A stretch of DNA of 64,000 nt from Mycobacterium sp. MFM001 (GCF_003402475.1 NZ_BFAB01000006.1:186001-250000), one strand, 5' to 3'. Positions 47,109 to 61,668 are shown, counted from the stretch's first letter. The notes: generated by a model from the sequence alone, not told the origin. A program made the numbers and translations.

Positions 47109-47474
47109 GTGACTACCCGAGACCTCACTGCAGAAGAGTTCAACGACACCATCAGCGGCAACGACATCGTGCTCGTCGACTTCTGGGCATCCTGGTGCGG
47201 CCCCTGCCGGGCATTCGCGCCGACATTCGCCGAGTCGTCGGAGAAACACCCCGACGTCGTCTACGCCAAGGTCGACACCGAGGCCGAGCAGCAGCTCGCC
47301 GCGGCGGCCGACATCCGATCCATCCCGACCCTGATGGCCTTCAAGAAGGGCAAGCTGGTGTTCAACCAGCCGGGCGCGCTGCCACCGGCCGCGCTGGAGG
47401 AGCTGGTGCAAAAGGTGAAGGACTTCGACATCGACGCCGCGATCGCGGCGCAGGAGCCCGACGCCCAGAGCTGA
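47109..47474 (+). CDS. trxA: Thioredoxin
   Basis: The 121-residue protein is a single thioredoxin fold with the active site WCGPC (C30, C33) in LVDFWASWCGPCRAFAP and the cis-proline segment IRSIPTLMAFKKGKL. It reduces disulfides in the cytosol. It matches Rv1470 (TrxA, about 124 residues). In M. tuberculosis a thioredoxin reductase gene (trxB1) follows; here echA12 follows directly, so the reductase must be elsewhere. GTG 47109 has AAAGGG upstream. Confidence 0.95.
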   Translation: MTTRDLTAEEFNDTISGNDIVLVDFWASWCGPCRAFAPTFAESSEKHPDVVYAKVDTEAEQQLAAAADIRSIPTLMAFKKGKLVFNQPGALPPAALEELVQKVKDFDIDAAIAAQEPDAQS

Positions 47475-47491
47475 CCCGTTACGTTCAGCGG

Positions 47492-48304
47492 GTGAGCTAT
47501 GTACTCGTTGAACATCCGCGGCCATCGATCGCGCTGATCACCCTCAACCGGCCCGAGCGGATGAACTCGATGGCGTTCGACGTCATGGTTCCGCTCAAGG
47601 CAGCGCTGGAAGAGATCACCTACGACAACGCGGTGCGGGCGGTCGTGCTGACCGGCGCGGGCCGGGGTTTCTCCTCGGGCGCCGACCACAAGTCGGCGGG
47701 GGAGGTGCCGCACGTCCAGGGCCTGACCCGGCCGACCTACGCGCTGCGCTCGATGGAGATTCTCGACGACGTCATCCTGGCGTTGCGGCGGCTGCACCAG
47801 CCGGTGATCGCCGCCGTCAACGGCGCCGCGATCGGCGGCGGACTGTGCCTGGCGCTGGCCTGTGACATCCGGATCGCGTCGAGTGGCGCCTACTTTCGCG
47901 CGGCGGGCATCAACAACGGGCTGACGGCCAGCGAGCTGGGTTTGAGCTATCTGCTTCCCCGGGCGATCGGCTCGTCGCGGGCGTTCGAGCTCATGCTCAC
48001 CGGCCGCGACGTCGACGCCGAGGAAGCCGAACGGATCGGCCTGGTCTCGCGCCACGTTCCCGACGACCAGCTGCTGGACACCTGCTACGCGATGGCCGAA
48101 CGGATCGCCGCGTTCTCCCGGCCCGGAATCGAGTTGACCAAACGCACACTATGGACTGGACTGGACGCCGCTAGCCTGGAAGGGCACATGCAGGCCGAAG
48201 GCCTGGGACAGCTATTTGTTCGTCTGCTCACCGCCAACTTCGAGGAAGCGGTCGCCGCGCGCGCAGAAAAACGCCCGCCGGTGTTCACCGACGACAAACC
48301 GTAA
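47492..48304 (+). CDS. echA12: Enoyl-CoA hydratase/isomerase (EchA12-like)
   Basis: The 270-residue crotonase-fold protein has ITLNRPERMNSM near the start, the oxyanion-hole segments GAGRGFSSGADHKSAG and IAAVNGAAIGGGLCLALACD, and ELGLSYLLPRAIG. In canonical hydratases two Glu residues catalyse water addition; the position after GGGLCLALACDIRIAS reads NNGLTASELGLS, so one candidate Glu is present. It probably acts in fatty-acid or branched-chain oxidation. GTG 47492 is chosen from the MSYVLVEHPRPSIALITL start. It lies 17 bases after trxA. Equivalent to Rv1472. Confidence 0.9.
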   Translation: MSYVLVEHPRPSIALITLNRPERMNSMAFDVMVPLKAALEEITYDNAVRAVVLTGAGRGFSSGADHKSAGEVPHVQGLTRPTYALRSMEILDDVILALRRLHQPVIAAVNGAAIGGGLCLALACDIRIASSGAYFRAAGINNGLTASELGLSYLLPRAIGSSRAFELMLTGRDVDAEEAERIGLVSRHVPDDQLLDTCYAMAERIAAFSRPGIELTKRTLWTGLDAASLEGHMQAEGLGQLFVRLLTANFEEAVAARAEKRPPVFTDDKP

Positions 48305-48378
48305 GCAGCCGTCCGGCGACGATGCAGAGCGCGGAGCGCGATGAGGAGCAGCCGGACAACTTAACAAGGAGAGTGACC

Positions 48379-50007
<1,629 letters not shown>

Positions 50008-50099
50008 CAGCGATTTCGCGAAATCGGTCCGACGCCGACGGTCGCTTCCTACGCTTAGCCGGGAGGGGTTCGGTTCCTAAGTGAAGCGGGGAGGCGCCG

Positions 50100-50294
50100 A
50101 TGAGGAAATCGAAGAAACCGCGCGAGCAATTGTTGGCCGAGTTGCGTCATGCCTACGAGGGTGGAGCCAGCATCCGTACCCTGGTGGCCTCCACCGGGCG
50201 ATCGTACGGGTCGATCCACAGCATGCTTCGCGAGTCCGGAACGCCGATGCGCAGCCGGGGCGGGCCCAACCACCGCACCCGCTCGGTGCGGTAA
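50100..50294 (+). CDS. Small helix-turn-helix protein (Rv1473A-like)
   Basis: The 64-residue basic protein starts MRKSKKPREQLLAELRHAYE and contains one helix-turn-helix, ASIRTLVASTGRSYGSIHSM, followed by LRESGTPMRSRGGPNHRTRS. The size and position match M. tuberculosis Rv1473A, annotated as a possible regulator. ATG 50100 has GGGGAGG at 50088-50094. Its target is unknown. The domain resembles the small DNA-binding HTH found in recombinases and actinobacterial mini-regulators. Confidence 0.8.
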   Translation: MRKSKKPREQLLAELRHAYEGGASIRTLVASTGRSYGSIHSMLRESGTPMRSRGGPNHRTRSVR

Positions 50295-50308
50295 GCCGCC
50301 GCCCGGCC

Positions 50309-50362
50309 GAGTGTGAATCTGCCGACGCTGCACCGGCGTGTCGCGTCGTGAAATTCACAGTG
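50309..50362. terminator. Hairpin between Rv1473A-like gene and acnR
   Basis: Arms 50309-50328 (GAGTGTGAATCTGCCGACGC) and 50343-50362 pair at 15 of 20 positions around a 14-base loop. The right arm is followed by a run of G. It separates two convergent genes, with stops at 50294 and 50372, and shares the GAGTGTG end with the hairpins at 28561 and 60009. Confidence 0.5.
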
Positions 50363-50371
50363 GGGGGAGGG

Positions 50372-50934
50372 TTAGCCCTGCCGCACCGAACCCTCGACGA
50401 GATCAAGCACGGCGGTAAGGCGTTCCGGGTCTTCGCCGGACGCCAGTCGTGCGACTAGCCCGTCCAGCACGAGGTCCAGGTAGCACTGCAGCACATCGCC
50501 GGGGACGTCGTCACGCAGCCGCCCCGCCTGCTTCTGCCGACGCAGCCGAGCCGTCGTCGCCGCCGCCAGTTCCGCCGAGCGCTCGGTCCACCCGCGGTGA
50601 AACGCCGGGTCGTTTCGCAGCTTGCGGGCGATCTCCAAACGCGTGGCGAGCCAATCGAACTGGTCGGGTGCGGCGAGCAAGTCGCGCATCACCTGAATCA
50701 GACCCTCCCGCGAAGCGACAGCTGCCATCCGCTCGGCATCCTCGCGGGCCAACTCGAAGAACAGCGTGTCCTTGTCGCGGAAATGGTGGAAGATCGCACC
50801 CCGCGACAACCCGATGGCCTGTTCGAGCCGCCGCACCGTCGCCTTGTCGTAGCCGTACTCGGCGAAGCAGCGGCGGGCGCCGTCGAGGATTTGACGGCGC
50901 CGGGCCGCCAGATGGTCCTGGCTGACCTTCGGCA

Positions 50935-50935
<1 letters not shown>
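50372..50935 (-). CDS. acnR: AcnR-like TetR repressor of aconitase
   Basis: The 187-residue TetR protein starts MPKVSQDHLAARRRQILDGA and has the HTH YGYDKATVRRLEQAIGLSRG followed by AIFHHFRDKDTLFFELARED. It lies immediately downstream of acn, its start overlapping the acn stop by one base, exactly the acn-acnR arrangement of corynebacteria, where AcnR represses aconitase. A matching AcnR-type inverted repeat is found upstream of acn at 53806. Equivalent to Rv1474c. Confidence 0.93.
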
Positions 50936-53745
<2,810 letters not shown>

Positions 53746-53805
53746 ATCAACTCCCAGCTTTTCGAGTTCGCCGGCGGGCCGTGCCGGCGGTTGGTGCCAC
53801 TTTAA

Positions 53806-53821
53806 CAGTACGCTTGTCCTG
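53806..53821 (-). promoter_or_regulatory. AcnR-type operator upstream of acn
   Basis: CAGTACGCTTGTCCTG is an imperfect inverted repeat (CAGTAC/GTCCTG around four bases). It closely fits the Corynebacterium AcnR consensus CAGNAC-N3C-GTACTG as I recall it, with the first half exact and one mismatch in the second. On the minus strand it overlaps the likely acn promoter (TACTGTTAAAGT reading away from it). It ends 61 bases upstream of the acn start and is 88 bases from the divergent Rv1476-like start. Confidence 0.7.
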
Positions 53822-53908
53822 CATTCCGGTGCCCACCCATGCGCCTCAGTCTTGTCCCGTCGCCACCGTGCTGTCAGCCGATCAGGGGAGGCGGTACGGT
53901 CTTGATCC

Positions 53909-54490
53909 GTGACCACCCCGCATGCGCCGTCCTACATTCCAGGCGAGATCTGCGGCACCGTTGGCCTCGATCCGTCCACCCCTCCCGATCAGTGCCTGGC
54001 GTTGGTCCGGGCGCAGGTCGACTTCGAAGGGGTCAGCGCGCCACCGGACGTCGCCCCGGCGTTACTCCAGGTGGTCAACCAGGCACGCGCCGACGGCATC
54101 GACCTCAAGATCGTCGTGCTCGACCACAACCCGCCCAACGACCCACCGCTGCGTGACGTCGCCACCGTGGTGGGCTCCGACCATCCCGACGCCACCGTGC
54201 TGGTGCTCAGCCCCTCGTACGTCGGCTCCTACAGCACGCACTTCCCGCGGTCGACGCTGGAGATCGGCGAAGACAATGCCAAGACCGGCAACCCGGTGGT
54301 CTCGGCGCAGAATTTCCTGCACCAGCTGAACACCCCGCAGTTTCCCTGGACGGCCTTCACAATCGTGCTGCTGATCGTGGTGGCAGCGGCCGCCGTTGGC
54401 ACCCGAATGCTGCAACTGCGCGCCAGGCGTTCAGCAAAGGCGGCAGAAGAAACCGAAGCCCCGGCCGAGGACGTCGAACAGGGCAGCTAG
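53909..54490 (+). CDS. Rv1476-like membrane-anchored protein, function unknown
   Basis: The 193-residue protein has a soluble N-terminal alpha/beta domain of about 140 residues ([55 protein letters not shown]), one transmembrane helix ([20 protein letters not shown], about residues 150-170) and a short charged tail. The N-terminal domain weakly resembles the TPM/phosphatase-like fold. It is conserved between acn and ripA in mycobacteria. There is no signal peptide, so the N-terminal domain may be on either side. GTG 53909 start. Confidence 0.8.
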   Translation: MTTPHAPSYIPGEICGTVGLDPSTPPDQCLALVRAQVDFEGVSAPPDVAPALLQVVNQARADGIDLKIVVLDHNPPNDPPLRDVATVVGSDHPDATVLVLSPSYVGSYSTHFPRSTLEIGEDNAKTGNPVVSAQNFLHQLNTPQFPWTAFTIVLLIVVAAAAVGTRMLQLRARRSAKAAEETEAPAEDVEQGS

Positions 54491-54557
54491 CTCGCTATAC
54501 GTGCTGACGGGACGTGGGCAAGCGCTCCCGGCAGCAAATCGATCAGGTCACCATTGG

Positions 54558-54600
54558 GTCACAATCATTTCAATTACAGACCTGTAATTTGTTACTAAAG
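54558..54600 (+). promoter_or_regulatory. ripA upstream region with MtrA-like and palindromic elements
   Basis: The 223-base gap before ripA is unusually AT-rich in its middle. GTCACA (54558-54563) fits the MtrA half-site. ATTACAG (54573-54579) and CTGTAAT (54582-54588) form a 7-bp inverted repeat, and GTTACT follows at 54591-54596. ripA is a known target of the MtrAB cell-division regulator in mycobacteria, so this cluster is the likely binding region. The rest of the gap shows no further signal apart from AGGAGA at 54705. Confidence 0.5.
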
Positions 54601-54713
54601 TTTCAATAGAGACTGGTGTGACTTACGGTGCAAGTGATGCTTCCGTTCTAATCGCGCTTCCAGTGCCATCTGGGGCCGACGCCGACCGTCCCGCGTTGAG
54701 CCATAGGAGACTC

Positions 54714-56117
54714 ATGAGACGCTTCCGCCGCGGCTCGCTATCTCGCTTGGCCGCCAGCCTGTGTGTGCTCATGGTGCTGTGCACGCCGGGGTTGGCGACG
54801 GCGGATCCGGGTGCGGGCCCGGACTCGCTGGCCGCGCTGATCGCCGACGTCGCCAAGGCCAACCAACGCTTGCAGGACCTCAGCGCCGCAATCCGGGCCG
54901 AACAGGAGAGCGTCAACAAGGCGCTGGTCGACGTGGAGACCGCACGCGACAACGTCGCCGCCGCCCAGCACGACGTCGAGGTCAGCCAGCAGGGTGTCAA
55001 AGACGCCAACGCGGCAATTACCGCGGCGCAGCAGCGATTCGACAGGTTTGCGGCGGCCACCTATGTCAACGGCCCGTCGGATGTTTACCTGACCGCCGCC
55101 AACCCGGACGACATCATTGCCACCGCCACCGCGGGCAAGGCGCTGTCTGTCAGCTCCCAGCGGGTGATGGAGAACCTGCAGCGGGCCCGCACCGAGCAGG
55201 TGAACAAGGAGTCGGCGGCGCGGCTGGCCAAGCAGAAAGCGGACAAGGCCGCCGCCGAGGCGCAGGCCAGTCAGGACGCGGCCGTGGCGGCGCTCACCAA
55301 CGCGCACCGCACGTTCGCCGAACAGCAACAAGAAGTCAACCGCCTGGGCGCAGAGCGCGATGCGGCCCTGGCCAGGCTTGACGCCGCCCGCAGTTGGTCG
55401 GCGCCGGGGGGCGGAACCGGCACCGGCCCGCGGGCGGCGTCTTCCCCTGGGGACCGGTGGGATCCCGGCGCTCCGAGCGCGCCGCGCGCTCACAATCCGG
55501 GTCAATGGGACGGCGAGTGGGACCCCACCCTGCCGGCGGTGCCCAGCGCCAACGTCCCCGGCGATCCGATCGCCGTCATCAACACCATCTTGGGCATTTC
55601 GGCGACGTCATCGCAGGTCACCGCCAACATGGGGAAGAAATTCCTCCAGCAGATGGGCATCCTCAAGCCCGACGACACCGGCATCACCAACGGTCGGATC
55701 CCGCGGGTTTATGGGCGGCAGGCCTCGGAGTACGTGATCCGTCGCGGGCTGTCGCAGTTGGGGGTGCCGTACTCCTGGGGTGGGGGTAACGCGGCGGGAC
55801 CGAGCCGCGGAATCGGCTCGGGGTCCGACACCGTCGGCTTCGACTGCTCGGGGCTGGTGCTGTATTCGTTCGCCGGCGTGGGCATCAAGCTGCCGCACTA
55901 CTCGGGCTCGCAGTACAACCTCGGCCGCAAGATCCCGTCGTCGCAGATGCGCCGTGGCGACGTCATCTTCTACGGGCCGGGCGGTAGCCAGCACGTGACG
56001 ATCTACCTCGGCGACGGCCAGATGCTCGAGGCGCCGGATGTCGGTTTGAAGGTCCGGGTCGCGCCGGTTCGCACCAGCGGCATGACGCCCTACGTCGTCC
56101 GCTACATCGAGTACTGA
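54714..56117 (+). CDS. ripA: RipA peptidoglycan endopeptidase
   Basis: The 467-residue secreted hydrolase cleaves peptide cross-links at the septum during daughter-cell separation. It has an Arg-rich signal peptide (MRRFRRGSLSRLAASLCVLM) cut near residue 36, a long coiled coil (about residues 45-235), a Pro/Gly linker with DPTLPAVPSANVPGDPIAVI, and a C-terminal NlpC/P60 domain. The catalytic triad reads C378 (GFDCSGLVLY), H427 (SQHVTIYLG) and E439 (MLEAPD), with the same spacing as in M. tuberculosis RipA. ATG 54714 with AGGAGA upstream. ripB follows after 14 bases. Confidence 0.96.
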   Translation: MRRFRRGSLSRLAASLCVLMVLCTPGLATADPGAGPDSLAALIADVAKANQRLQDLSAAIRAEQESVNKALVDVETARDNVAAAQHDVEVSQQGVKDANAAITAAQQRFDRFAAATYVNGPSDVYLTAANPDDIIATATAGKALSVSSQRVMENLQRARTEQVNKESAARLAKQKADKAAAEAQASQDAAVAALTNAHRTFAEQQQEVNRLGAERDAALARLDAARSWSAPGGGTGTGPRAASSPGDRWDPGAPSAPRAHNPGQWDGEWDPTLPAVPSANVPGDPIAVINTILGISATSSQVTANMGKKFLQQMGILKPDDTGITNGRIPRVYGRQASEYVIRRGLSQLGVPYSWGGGNAAGPSRGIGSGSDTVGFDCSGLVLYSFAGVGIKLPHYSGSQYNLGRKIPSSQMRRGDVIFYGPGGSQHVTIYLGDGQMLEAPDVGLKVRVAPVRTSGMTPYVVRYIEY

Positions 56118-56131
56118 CCGTGAAAGGACCT

Positions 56132-56830
56132 ATGCGCCAAAGGATTTCGCGTCTCATCGGAGTGCTGTTGGTGGTGATCGGGCTGCTGCTCGGTTTGGCC
56201 GGTACCGCTGCTGCCGAGGACGGCGGCTGGGACCCGACGTTGCCGCCGGTGATCAGTGCCGGCGCGCCGGGGGACCCGGTCGCCATCGCCAACGCCTCGC
56301 TGAACGCCACTGCCCAGGCCACCCAGACCACTATGGATCTGGGGCGGCAGTTCCTCGGCGGGCTAGGGATCAACTTGGGCGGCAACAACACCAACACCAC
56401 ACCGGGCAAGATTCCGCGGGTCTATGGCCGCCAGGCCGTCGAATACGTGATCCGCCGGGCGTCGTCGCAGATGGGGGTGCCGTATTCGTGGGGTGGCGGC
56501 ACCCCCAACGGGCCCAGCAAGGGTGTGGATTCCGGCGCCGACACCGTCGGCTTCGACTGCTCGGGGCTGATGCGGTACGCGTTCGCCGGGGTCGGGGTGT
56601 TGATCCCGCGGTTTTCCGGCGACCAGTACAACGCCGGCCGGCATGTTCCGCCGTCGCAGGCCAAGCGCGGCGACCTGATCTTCTACGGTCCCGGCGGCGG
56701 CCAGCACGTCACGATGTATCTGGGCAACGGTCAGATGTTGGAGGCGTCCAGCATCGCCGGCAAAGTCACCGTCAGCCCGGTGCGCACGCCCGGGATGACG
56801 CCGTTTGTCACCCGGATCATCGAGTACTGA
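56132..56830 (+). CDS. ripB: RipB peptidoglycan endopeptidase
   Basis: The 232-residue secreted NlpC/P60 hydrolase is a short RipA paralogue without the coiled coil. A signal peptide (IGVLLVVIGLLLGLAGTAAA) is followed by GWDPTLPPVISAGAPGDPVA. The NlpC/P60 domain has C143 (GFDCSGLMRY) and H192 (GQHVTMYLG). It cleaves the same muropeptide bonds and is partly redundant with RipA. ATG 56132 has AAAGGA 7 bases upstream; GTG 56120 is possible. The ripA and ripB catalytic domains are very similar, consistent with an old tandem duplication. Confidence 0.95.
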   Translation: MRQRISRLIGVLLVVIGLLLGLAGTAAAEDGGWDPTLPPVISAGAPGDPVAIANASLNATAQATQTTMDLGRQFLGGLGINLGGNNTNTTPGKIPRVYGRQAVEYVIRRASSQMGVPYSWGGGTPNGPSKGVDSGADTVGFDCSGLMRYAFAGVGVLIPRFSGDQYNAGRHVPPSQAKRGDLIFYGPGGGQHVTMYLGNGQMLEASSIAGKVTVSPVRTPGMTPFVTRIIEY

Positions 56831-56924
56831 CTGGCCGCGTCGACGGAATCCTGGCGGCCTGGAATAGTTGGACGAGGGCACGTCGCTGCCCAGTCGCGTG
56901 GAGAGCTTCAGAAGGGTTGTATCG

Positions 56925-58049
56925 ATGACATCAGCAGGTGGCGCCAGCGGGTACTCCGGCCCGGGCGGGCCGCCGACGACGCCGGCGCATGCGTCGTCGT
57001 CGGACGGTGGCAACGGACTGGCGGCCGAGGTGCACACCCTGGAACGGGCCATCTTCGAGGTCAAGCGGATCATCGTCGGCCAGGACCAGCTCGTCGAGCG
57101 GATGCTGGTCGGCCTGCTGTCCAAGGGCCACGTGCTGCTCGAGGGTGTGCCCGGGGTGGCCAAGACCTTGGCGGTGGAGACGTTCGCGCGGGTGGTCGGC
57201 GGGACGTTCGCCCGCATCCAGTTCACCCCCGACCTGGTGCCCACCGACATCATCGGTACCCGCATCTATCGGCAGGGCAAGGAGGAGTTCGACACCGAAC
57301 TCGGCCCGGTGGTGGTCAACTTCCTGCTGGCCGACGAGATCAACCGCGCACCGGCCAAGGTGCAGTCGGCACTCCTGGAGGTCATGCAGGAACGCCACGT
57401 CTCCATAGGCGGCAAGACCTTCCCCTTGCCCAACCCGTTCCTGGTGATGGCGACCCAGAACCCGATCGAGCACGAGGGCGTCTACCCGCTGCCCGAGGCG
57501 CAGCGCGACCGCTTCCTGTTCAAGATCAACGTCGGCTATCCGTCGCCGGAGGAAGAGCGCGAAATCATCTACCGGATGGGCGTGCGGCCGCCGGAGCCCA
57601 AGCAGATCCTCAACACCGGTGACCTTTTGCGGCTGCAGGAAATCGCGGCCAACAACTTCGTCCACCACGCTCTCGTCGACTACGTGGTCCGCGTCGTCAC
57701 CGCCACCCGCCACCCCGAACAACTCGGGATGAACGACGTCAAGAGCTGGATCTCGTTCGGCGCCTCCCCGCGTGCGTCGCTGGGCATCATCGCCGCCTCG
57801 CGCTCGCTGGCGTTGGTGCGCGGCCGCGACTACGTGATCCCGCAGGACGTCATCGAGGTCATTCCCGACGTGCTGCGGCACCGGCTGGTGCTGACCTACG
57901 ATGCGCTGGCCGACGAGATCTCGCCGGAGATCGTGATCAACCGGGTCCTGCAGACGGTCGCCATGCCGCAAGTGAATGCCGTTCCGCAGCAAGGACATTC
58001 GGTGCCTCCGGTGATGCAGGGCGCTGCGACCGCGGCTAGCGGTCGGTGA
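56925..58049 (+). CDS. moxR1: MoxR1 AAA+ ATPase
   Basis: The 374-residue MoxR-family AAA+ protein has a low-complexity N-terminus of about 35 residues, Walker A EGVPGVAKTLAVETF, Walker B FLLADEINRAPAKVQSALLE, sensor 1 MATQNPIEHEG and a C-terminal lid domain. MoxR ATPases act as chaperones together with DUF58 and VWA proteins, encoded directly downstream here. In M. tuberculosis MoxR1 has been linked to RipA export. ATG 56925 (MTSAGGASGYSGPGGPPTTP) is supported by AGAAGGG; a longer frame starts at 56868. Confidence 0.94.
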   Translation: MTSAGGASGYSGPGGPPTTPAHASSSDGGNGLAAEVHTLERAIFEVKRIIVGQDQLVERMLVGLLSKGHVLLEGVPGVAKTLAVETFARVVGGTFARIQFTPDLVPTDIIGTRIYRQGKEEFDTELGPVVVNFLLADEINRAPAKVQSALLEVMQERHVSIGGKTFPLPNPFLVMATQNPIEHEGVYPLPEAQRDRFLFKINVGYPSPEEEREIIYRMGVRPPEPKQILNTGDLLRLQEIAANNFVHHALVDYVVRVVTATRHPEQLGMNDVKSWISFGASPRASLGIIAASRSLALVRGRDYVIPQDVIEVIPDVLRHRLVLTYDALADEISPEIVINRVLQTVAMPQVNAVPQQGHSVPPVMQGAATAASGR

Positions 58050-58999
58050 CCGAATCCAAGGCGCCGGCGGTCGTACATCCGCCGTCGATGCAGCGCGGCG
58101 ACATCGACGACCCGAAGTTGTCGGCGGCGCTGCGCACGCTCGAGCTGACCGTCAAACGCAAGCTCGACGGCGTGCTGCACGGCGATCACCTGGGCCTGAT
58201 CCCGGGTCCCGGTTCGGAGGCGGGGGAGTCTCGTGAGTACCAGCCCGGCGACGACGTGCGCCGGATGGACTGGGCGGTCACCGCGCGCACCACCCACCCG
58301 CATGTCCGGCAGATGATCGCCGACCGCGAACTGGAGACGTGGTTGGTGGTGGACATGTCGGCCAGCCTGGACTTCGGCACCAGCGTCTGCGAAAAACGTG
58401 ACCTCGCGGTGGCCGCCGCGGCGGCGATCACCTTCCTCAACAGTGGCGGTGGTAACCGGCTCGGCGCGCTGATCGACAACGGGGCGCAGACCATCCGGGT
58501 GCCGGCCCGCTCGGGACGCCAGCATGAGCAGACCTTGTTGCGCACCATCGCGACCGCGCCCAAGGCACCGGTCGGGGTGCGCGGCGACCTGGCGGCCTCG
58601 ATCGACGCGCTGCGCCGCCCGGAACGTCGCCGCGGAATGGCGGTGATCATCAGCGATTTCCTCGGCCCGATCAACTGGCAGCGGCCGCTGCGTGCGATTG
58701 CGGCCCGTCACGAGGTGCTGGGCATCGAAGTGCTCGATCCTCGTGATGTCGAGCTGCCCGACGTCGGCGACGTCGTCCTGCAAGACGCCGAATCCGGCGT
58801 CACCCGCGAGTTCACCATCGACGAGCAGTTGCGTGACGACTTCGGGAAAGCGGCGGCCGCACATCGCGCCGACGTGAAGCGCACCTTCCGCAGCTGCGGG
58901 GCGCCGCTGATGTCGCTGCGCACCGACCGCGACTGGATCGCCGACATCGTCCGCTTTGTCGAGTCCCGTCGGAGGGGCGCATTGGCGGGGCGCCAATGA
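58046..58999 (+). CDS. DUF58 protein (MoxR-associated)
   Basis: The 317-residue cytosolic protein has the DUF58 core: [20 protein letters not shown] with [20 protein letters not shown], then a VWA-like region ([20 protein letters not shown]) and [20 protein letters not shown]. The DMSAS sequence resembles a MIDAS metal site. Start GTG overlaps the moxR1 stop by 4 bases and its own stop overlaps the VWA gene, so MoxR1, DUF58 and VWA proteins are made together. Equivalent to Rv1480. Confidence 0.92.
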   Translation: MTESKAPAVVHPPSMQRGDIDDPKLSAALRTLELTVKRKLDGVLHGDHLGLIPGPGSEAGESREYQPGDDVRRMDWAVTARTTHPHVRQMIADRELETWLVVDMSASLDFGTSVCEKRDLAVAAAAAITFLNSGGGNRLGALIDNGAQTIRVPARSGRQHEQTLLRTIATAPKAPVGVRGDLAASIDALRRPERRRGMAVIISDFLGPINWQRPLRAIAARHEVLGIEVLDPRDVELPDVGDVVLQDAESGVTREFTIDEQLRDDFGKAAAAHRADVKRTFRSCGAPLMSLRTDRDWIADIVRFVESRRRGALAGRQ

Positions 59000-60003
59000 C
59001 ACTGCCGTTGCTTGGCCCGATGACACTCACCGGGTTCGCTCACGCGTGGTGGTTTCTGTTCTTCCTGGTGGTGCTTGGCATCGTCGCGCTCTACATCATC
59101 GCGCAGGTGGCCCGGCATCGGCGGATGCTGCGGTTCGCCAACATGGAGCTGCTGGAAAGCGTTGCGCCCAAACAACCCACCCGCTGGCGGCACCTGGCAG
59201 CAATACTGCTGACGCTGTCGTTGGTGCTGCTGACAATCGCGATGGCCGGCCCGACACACGATGTGCGGATTCCGCGTAACCGCGCGGTGGTCATGCTGGT
59301 GATCGACGTGTCGCAGTCGATGCGCGCCACCGACGTCGAACCGAACCGGATGGTGGCAGCGCAGGTGGCCGCCAAGGAGTTCGCCGGCGAGCTGACTCCG
59401 GGCATCAACCTCGGGCTGATCGCCTATGCGGGCACCGCGACGGTGCTGGTGCAGCCGACCACCAACCGGGAAGCGACCAAGGCAGCGCTGGACAAGTTGC
59501 AGTTCGCCGACCGCACCGCCACCGGCGAGGGCATTTTCACCGCGCTGCAGGCGATCGCGACCGTCGGCGCGGTGATCGGTGGCGGCGACACTCCGCCGCC
59601 GGCGCGCATCGTGTTGTTCTCCGACGGCAAGGAGACGGTGCCGACCAACCCGGACAACCCCAAGGGCGCCTTCACCGCGGCGCGGACCGCCAAGGACCAG
59701 GGTGTGCCGATCTCGACGATTTCGTTCGGCACCCCGTACGGGTTCGTCGACATCAACGGCCAGCGCCAGCCGGTGCCCGTCGACGACACGACGATGAAGA
59801 AGGTGGCCGAACTCTCCGGCGGCAACAACTACAGCGCCTCGAACCTGCAGCAGCTCAAAGATGTCTACGCGACGCTGCAGCAGCAGATCGGCTACGAGAC
59901 CATCCGCGGCGACGCCAGCGTCGGCTGGCTGCGGCTCGGGTCGCTGATCCTGGCACTCGCCGCGCTGGCGGCCGTGCTGATCAACCGCAGATTACCTACT
60001 TAA
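58996..60003 (+). CDS. VWA-domain membrane protein (BatA-like)
   Basis: The 335-residue protein has two N-terminal membrane helices (about residues 15-35 and 68-88), a VWA domain starting [17 protein letters not shown] with a full MIDAS motif DxSxS, and a C-terminal transmembrane helix ([20 protein letters not shown]). This is the BatA layout of MoxR operons, in which the VWA domain faces outside the membrane. It has [15 protein letters not shown] and [15 protein letters not shown] typical of the domain. Equivalent to Rv1481. A hairpin follows its stop. Confidence 0.93.
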   Translation: MTLPLLGPMTLTGFAHAWWFLFFLVVLGIVALYIIAQVARHRRMLRFANMELLESVAPKQPTRWRHLAAILLTLSLVLLTIAMAGPTHDVRIPRNRAVVMLVIDVSQSMRATDVEPNRMVAAQVAAKEFAGELTPGINLGLIAYAGTATVLVQPTTNREATKAALDKLQFADRTATGEGIFTALQAIATVGAVIGGGDTPPPARIVLFSDGKETVPTNPDNPKGAFTAARTAKDQGVPISTISFGTPYGFVDINGQRQPVPVDDTTMKKVAELSGGNNYSASNLQQLKDVYATLQQQIGYETIRGDASVGWLRLGSLILALAALAAVLINRRLPT

Positions 60004-60008
60004 TTCGG

Positions 60009-60067
60009 CGCCGAGGGTGCGCTTAATGCACACTTTCGCGCGAAAGGCGTGTCATAAGTCCACACTC

Positions 60068-60071
<4 letters not shown>
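60009..60071 (+). terminator. Imperfect hairpin after the moxR operon
   Basis: CGCCGAG (60009-60015) pairs with CTCGGCG (60065-60071), with further partial pairing inward and a perfect CTTTCGCGCGAAAG core at 60032-60045. It follows the VWA stop directly and ends next to the fabG1 promoter. CACACTCGGCG relates it to the hairpins at 28561 and 50309. Confidence 0.55.
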
Positions 60072-60842
<771 letters not shown>

Positions 60843-60858
60843 GAGCACGAGGACGGAC

Positions 60859-61668
60859 ATGACAGGATTGCTTGAAGGCAAACGGATTCTGGTCGCCGGG
60901 ATCATCACCGACGCGTCGATCGCGTTCCACATCGCCCGGGTCGCTCAGGAACAGGGCGCGCAGCTCGTCTGCACCGGGTTCGACCGGCTGCGGCTGATTG
61001 AGCGCATCCTCGACCGGCTGCCCGAGAAGCCACCGCTGCTGGAGCTCGACGTGCAGAACGAGAAGCACCTCGACACGTTGGCCGACCGGGTCGTCGAGGT
61101 GATCGGCGAGGGCAACAAGCTCGACGGCGTGGTGCACTCGATCGGCTTCATGCCGCCCAGCGGGATGGGCATCAACCCGTTCTTCGAGGCGCCGTACGAG
61201 GATGTGTCCAAAGGCATTCACATTTCGGCGTATTCGTATGCGTCGCTGGCCAAGGCGGTGTTGCCGGTCATGAATCGCGGCGGCGCGATCGTCGGCATGG
61301 ACTTCGACCCCACCCGAGCGATGCCGGCCTACAACTGGATGACGGTGGCCAAGAGCGCGCTGGAGTCGGTGAACCGGTTCGTGGCACGCGAAGCCGGCCC
61401 GTACGGTGTGCGATCGAATCTTGTTGCCGCCGGGCCTATTCGGACGCTGGCGATGAGCGCAATCGTCGGTGGCGCGCTCGGTGAAGAAGCCGGCAAGCAG
61501 ATGGAGCTGCTCGAGCAGGGTTGGGACCAGCGCGCGCCGATCGGCTGGGACATGAAGGACGCCACGCCCGTCGCGAAGACGGTGTGCGCGGTGCTGTCCG
61601 ACTGGCTGCCGGCCACCACCGGAGACATCATCTTCGCCGACGGCGGGGCGCATAATCAGTTGCTCTGA
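60859..61668 (+). CDS. inhA: NADH-dependent enoyl-ACP reductase InhA
   Basis: The 269-residue enzyme, equal in length to M. tuberculosis InhA, reduces the 2-trans-enoyl-ACP double bond in FAS-II and is the isoniazid/ethionamide target. Residues I21 and S94 (VVHSIGF), whose changes cause resistance in M. tuberculosis, are the susceptible type here. Catalytic Y158 and K165 are present in [12 protein letters not shown]. Start ATG 60859 gives [14 protein letters not shown]. Its stop overlaps the hemH start (TGATG). Confidence 0.98.
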   Translation: MTGLLEGKRILVAGIITDASIAFHIARVAQEQGAQLVCTGFDRLRLIERILDRLPEKPPLLELDVQNEKHLDTLADRVVEVIGEGNKLDGVVHSIGFMPPSGMGINPFFEAPYEDVSKGIHISAYSYASLAKAVLPVMNRGGAIVGMDFDPTRAMPAYNWMTVAKSALESVNRFVAREAGPYGVRSNLVAAGPIRTLAMSAIVGGALGEEAGKQMELLEQGWDQRAPIGWDMKDATPVAKTVCAVLSDWLPATTGDIIFADGGAHNQLL

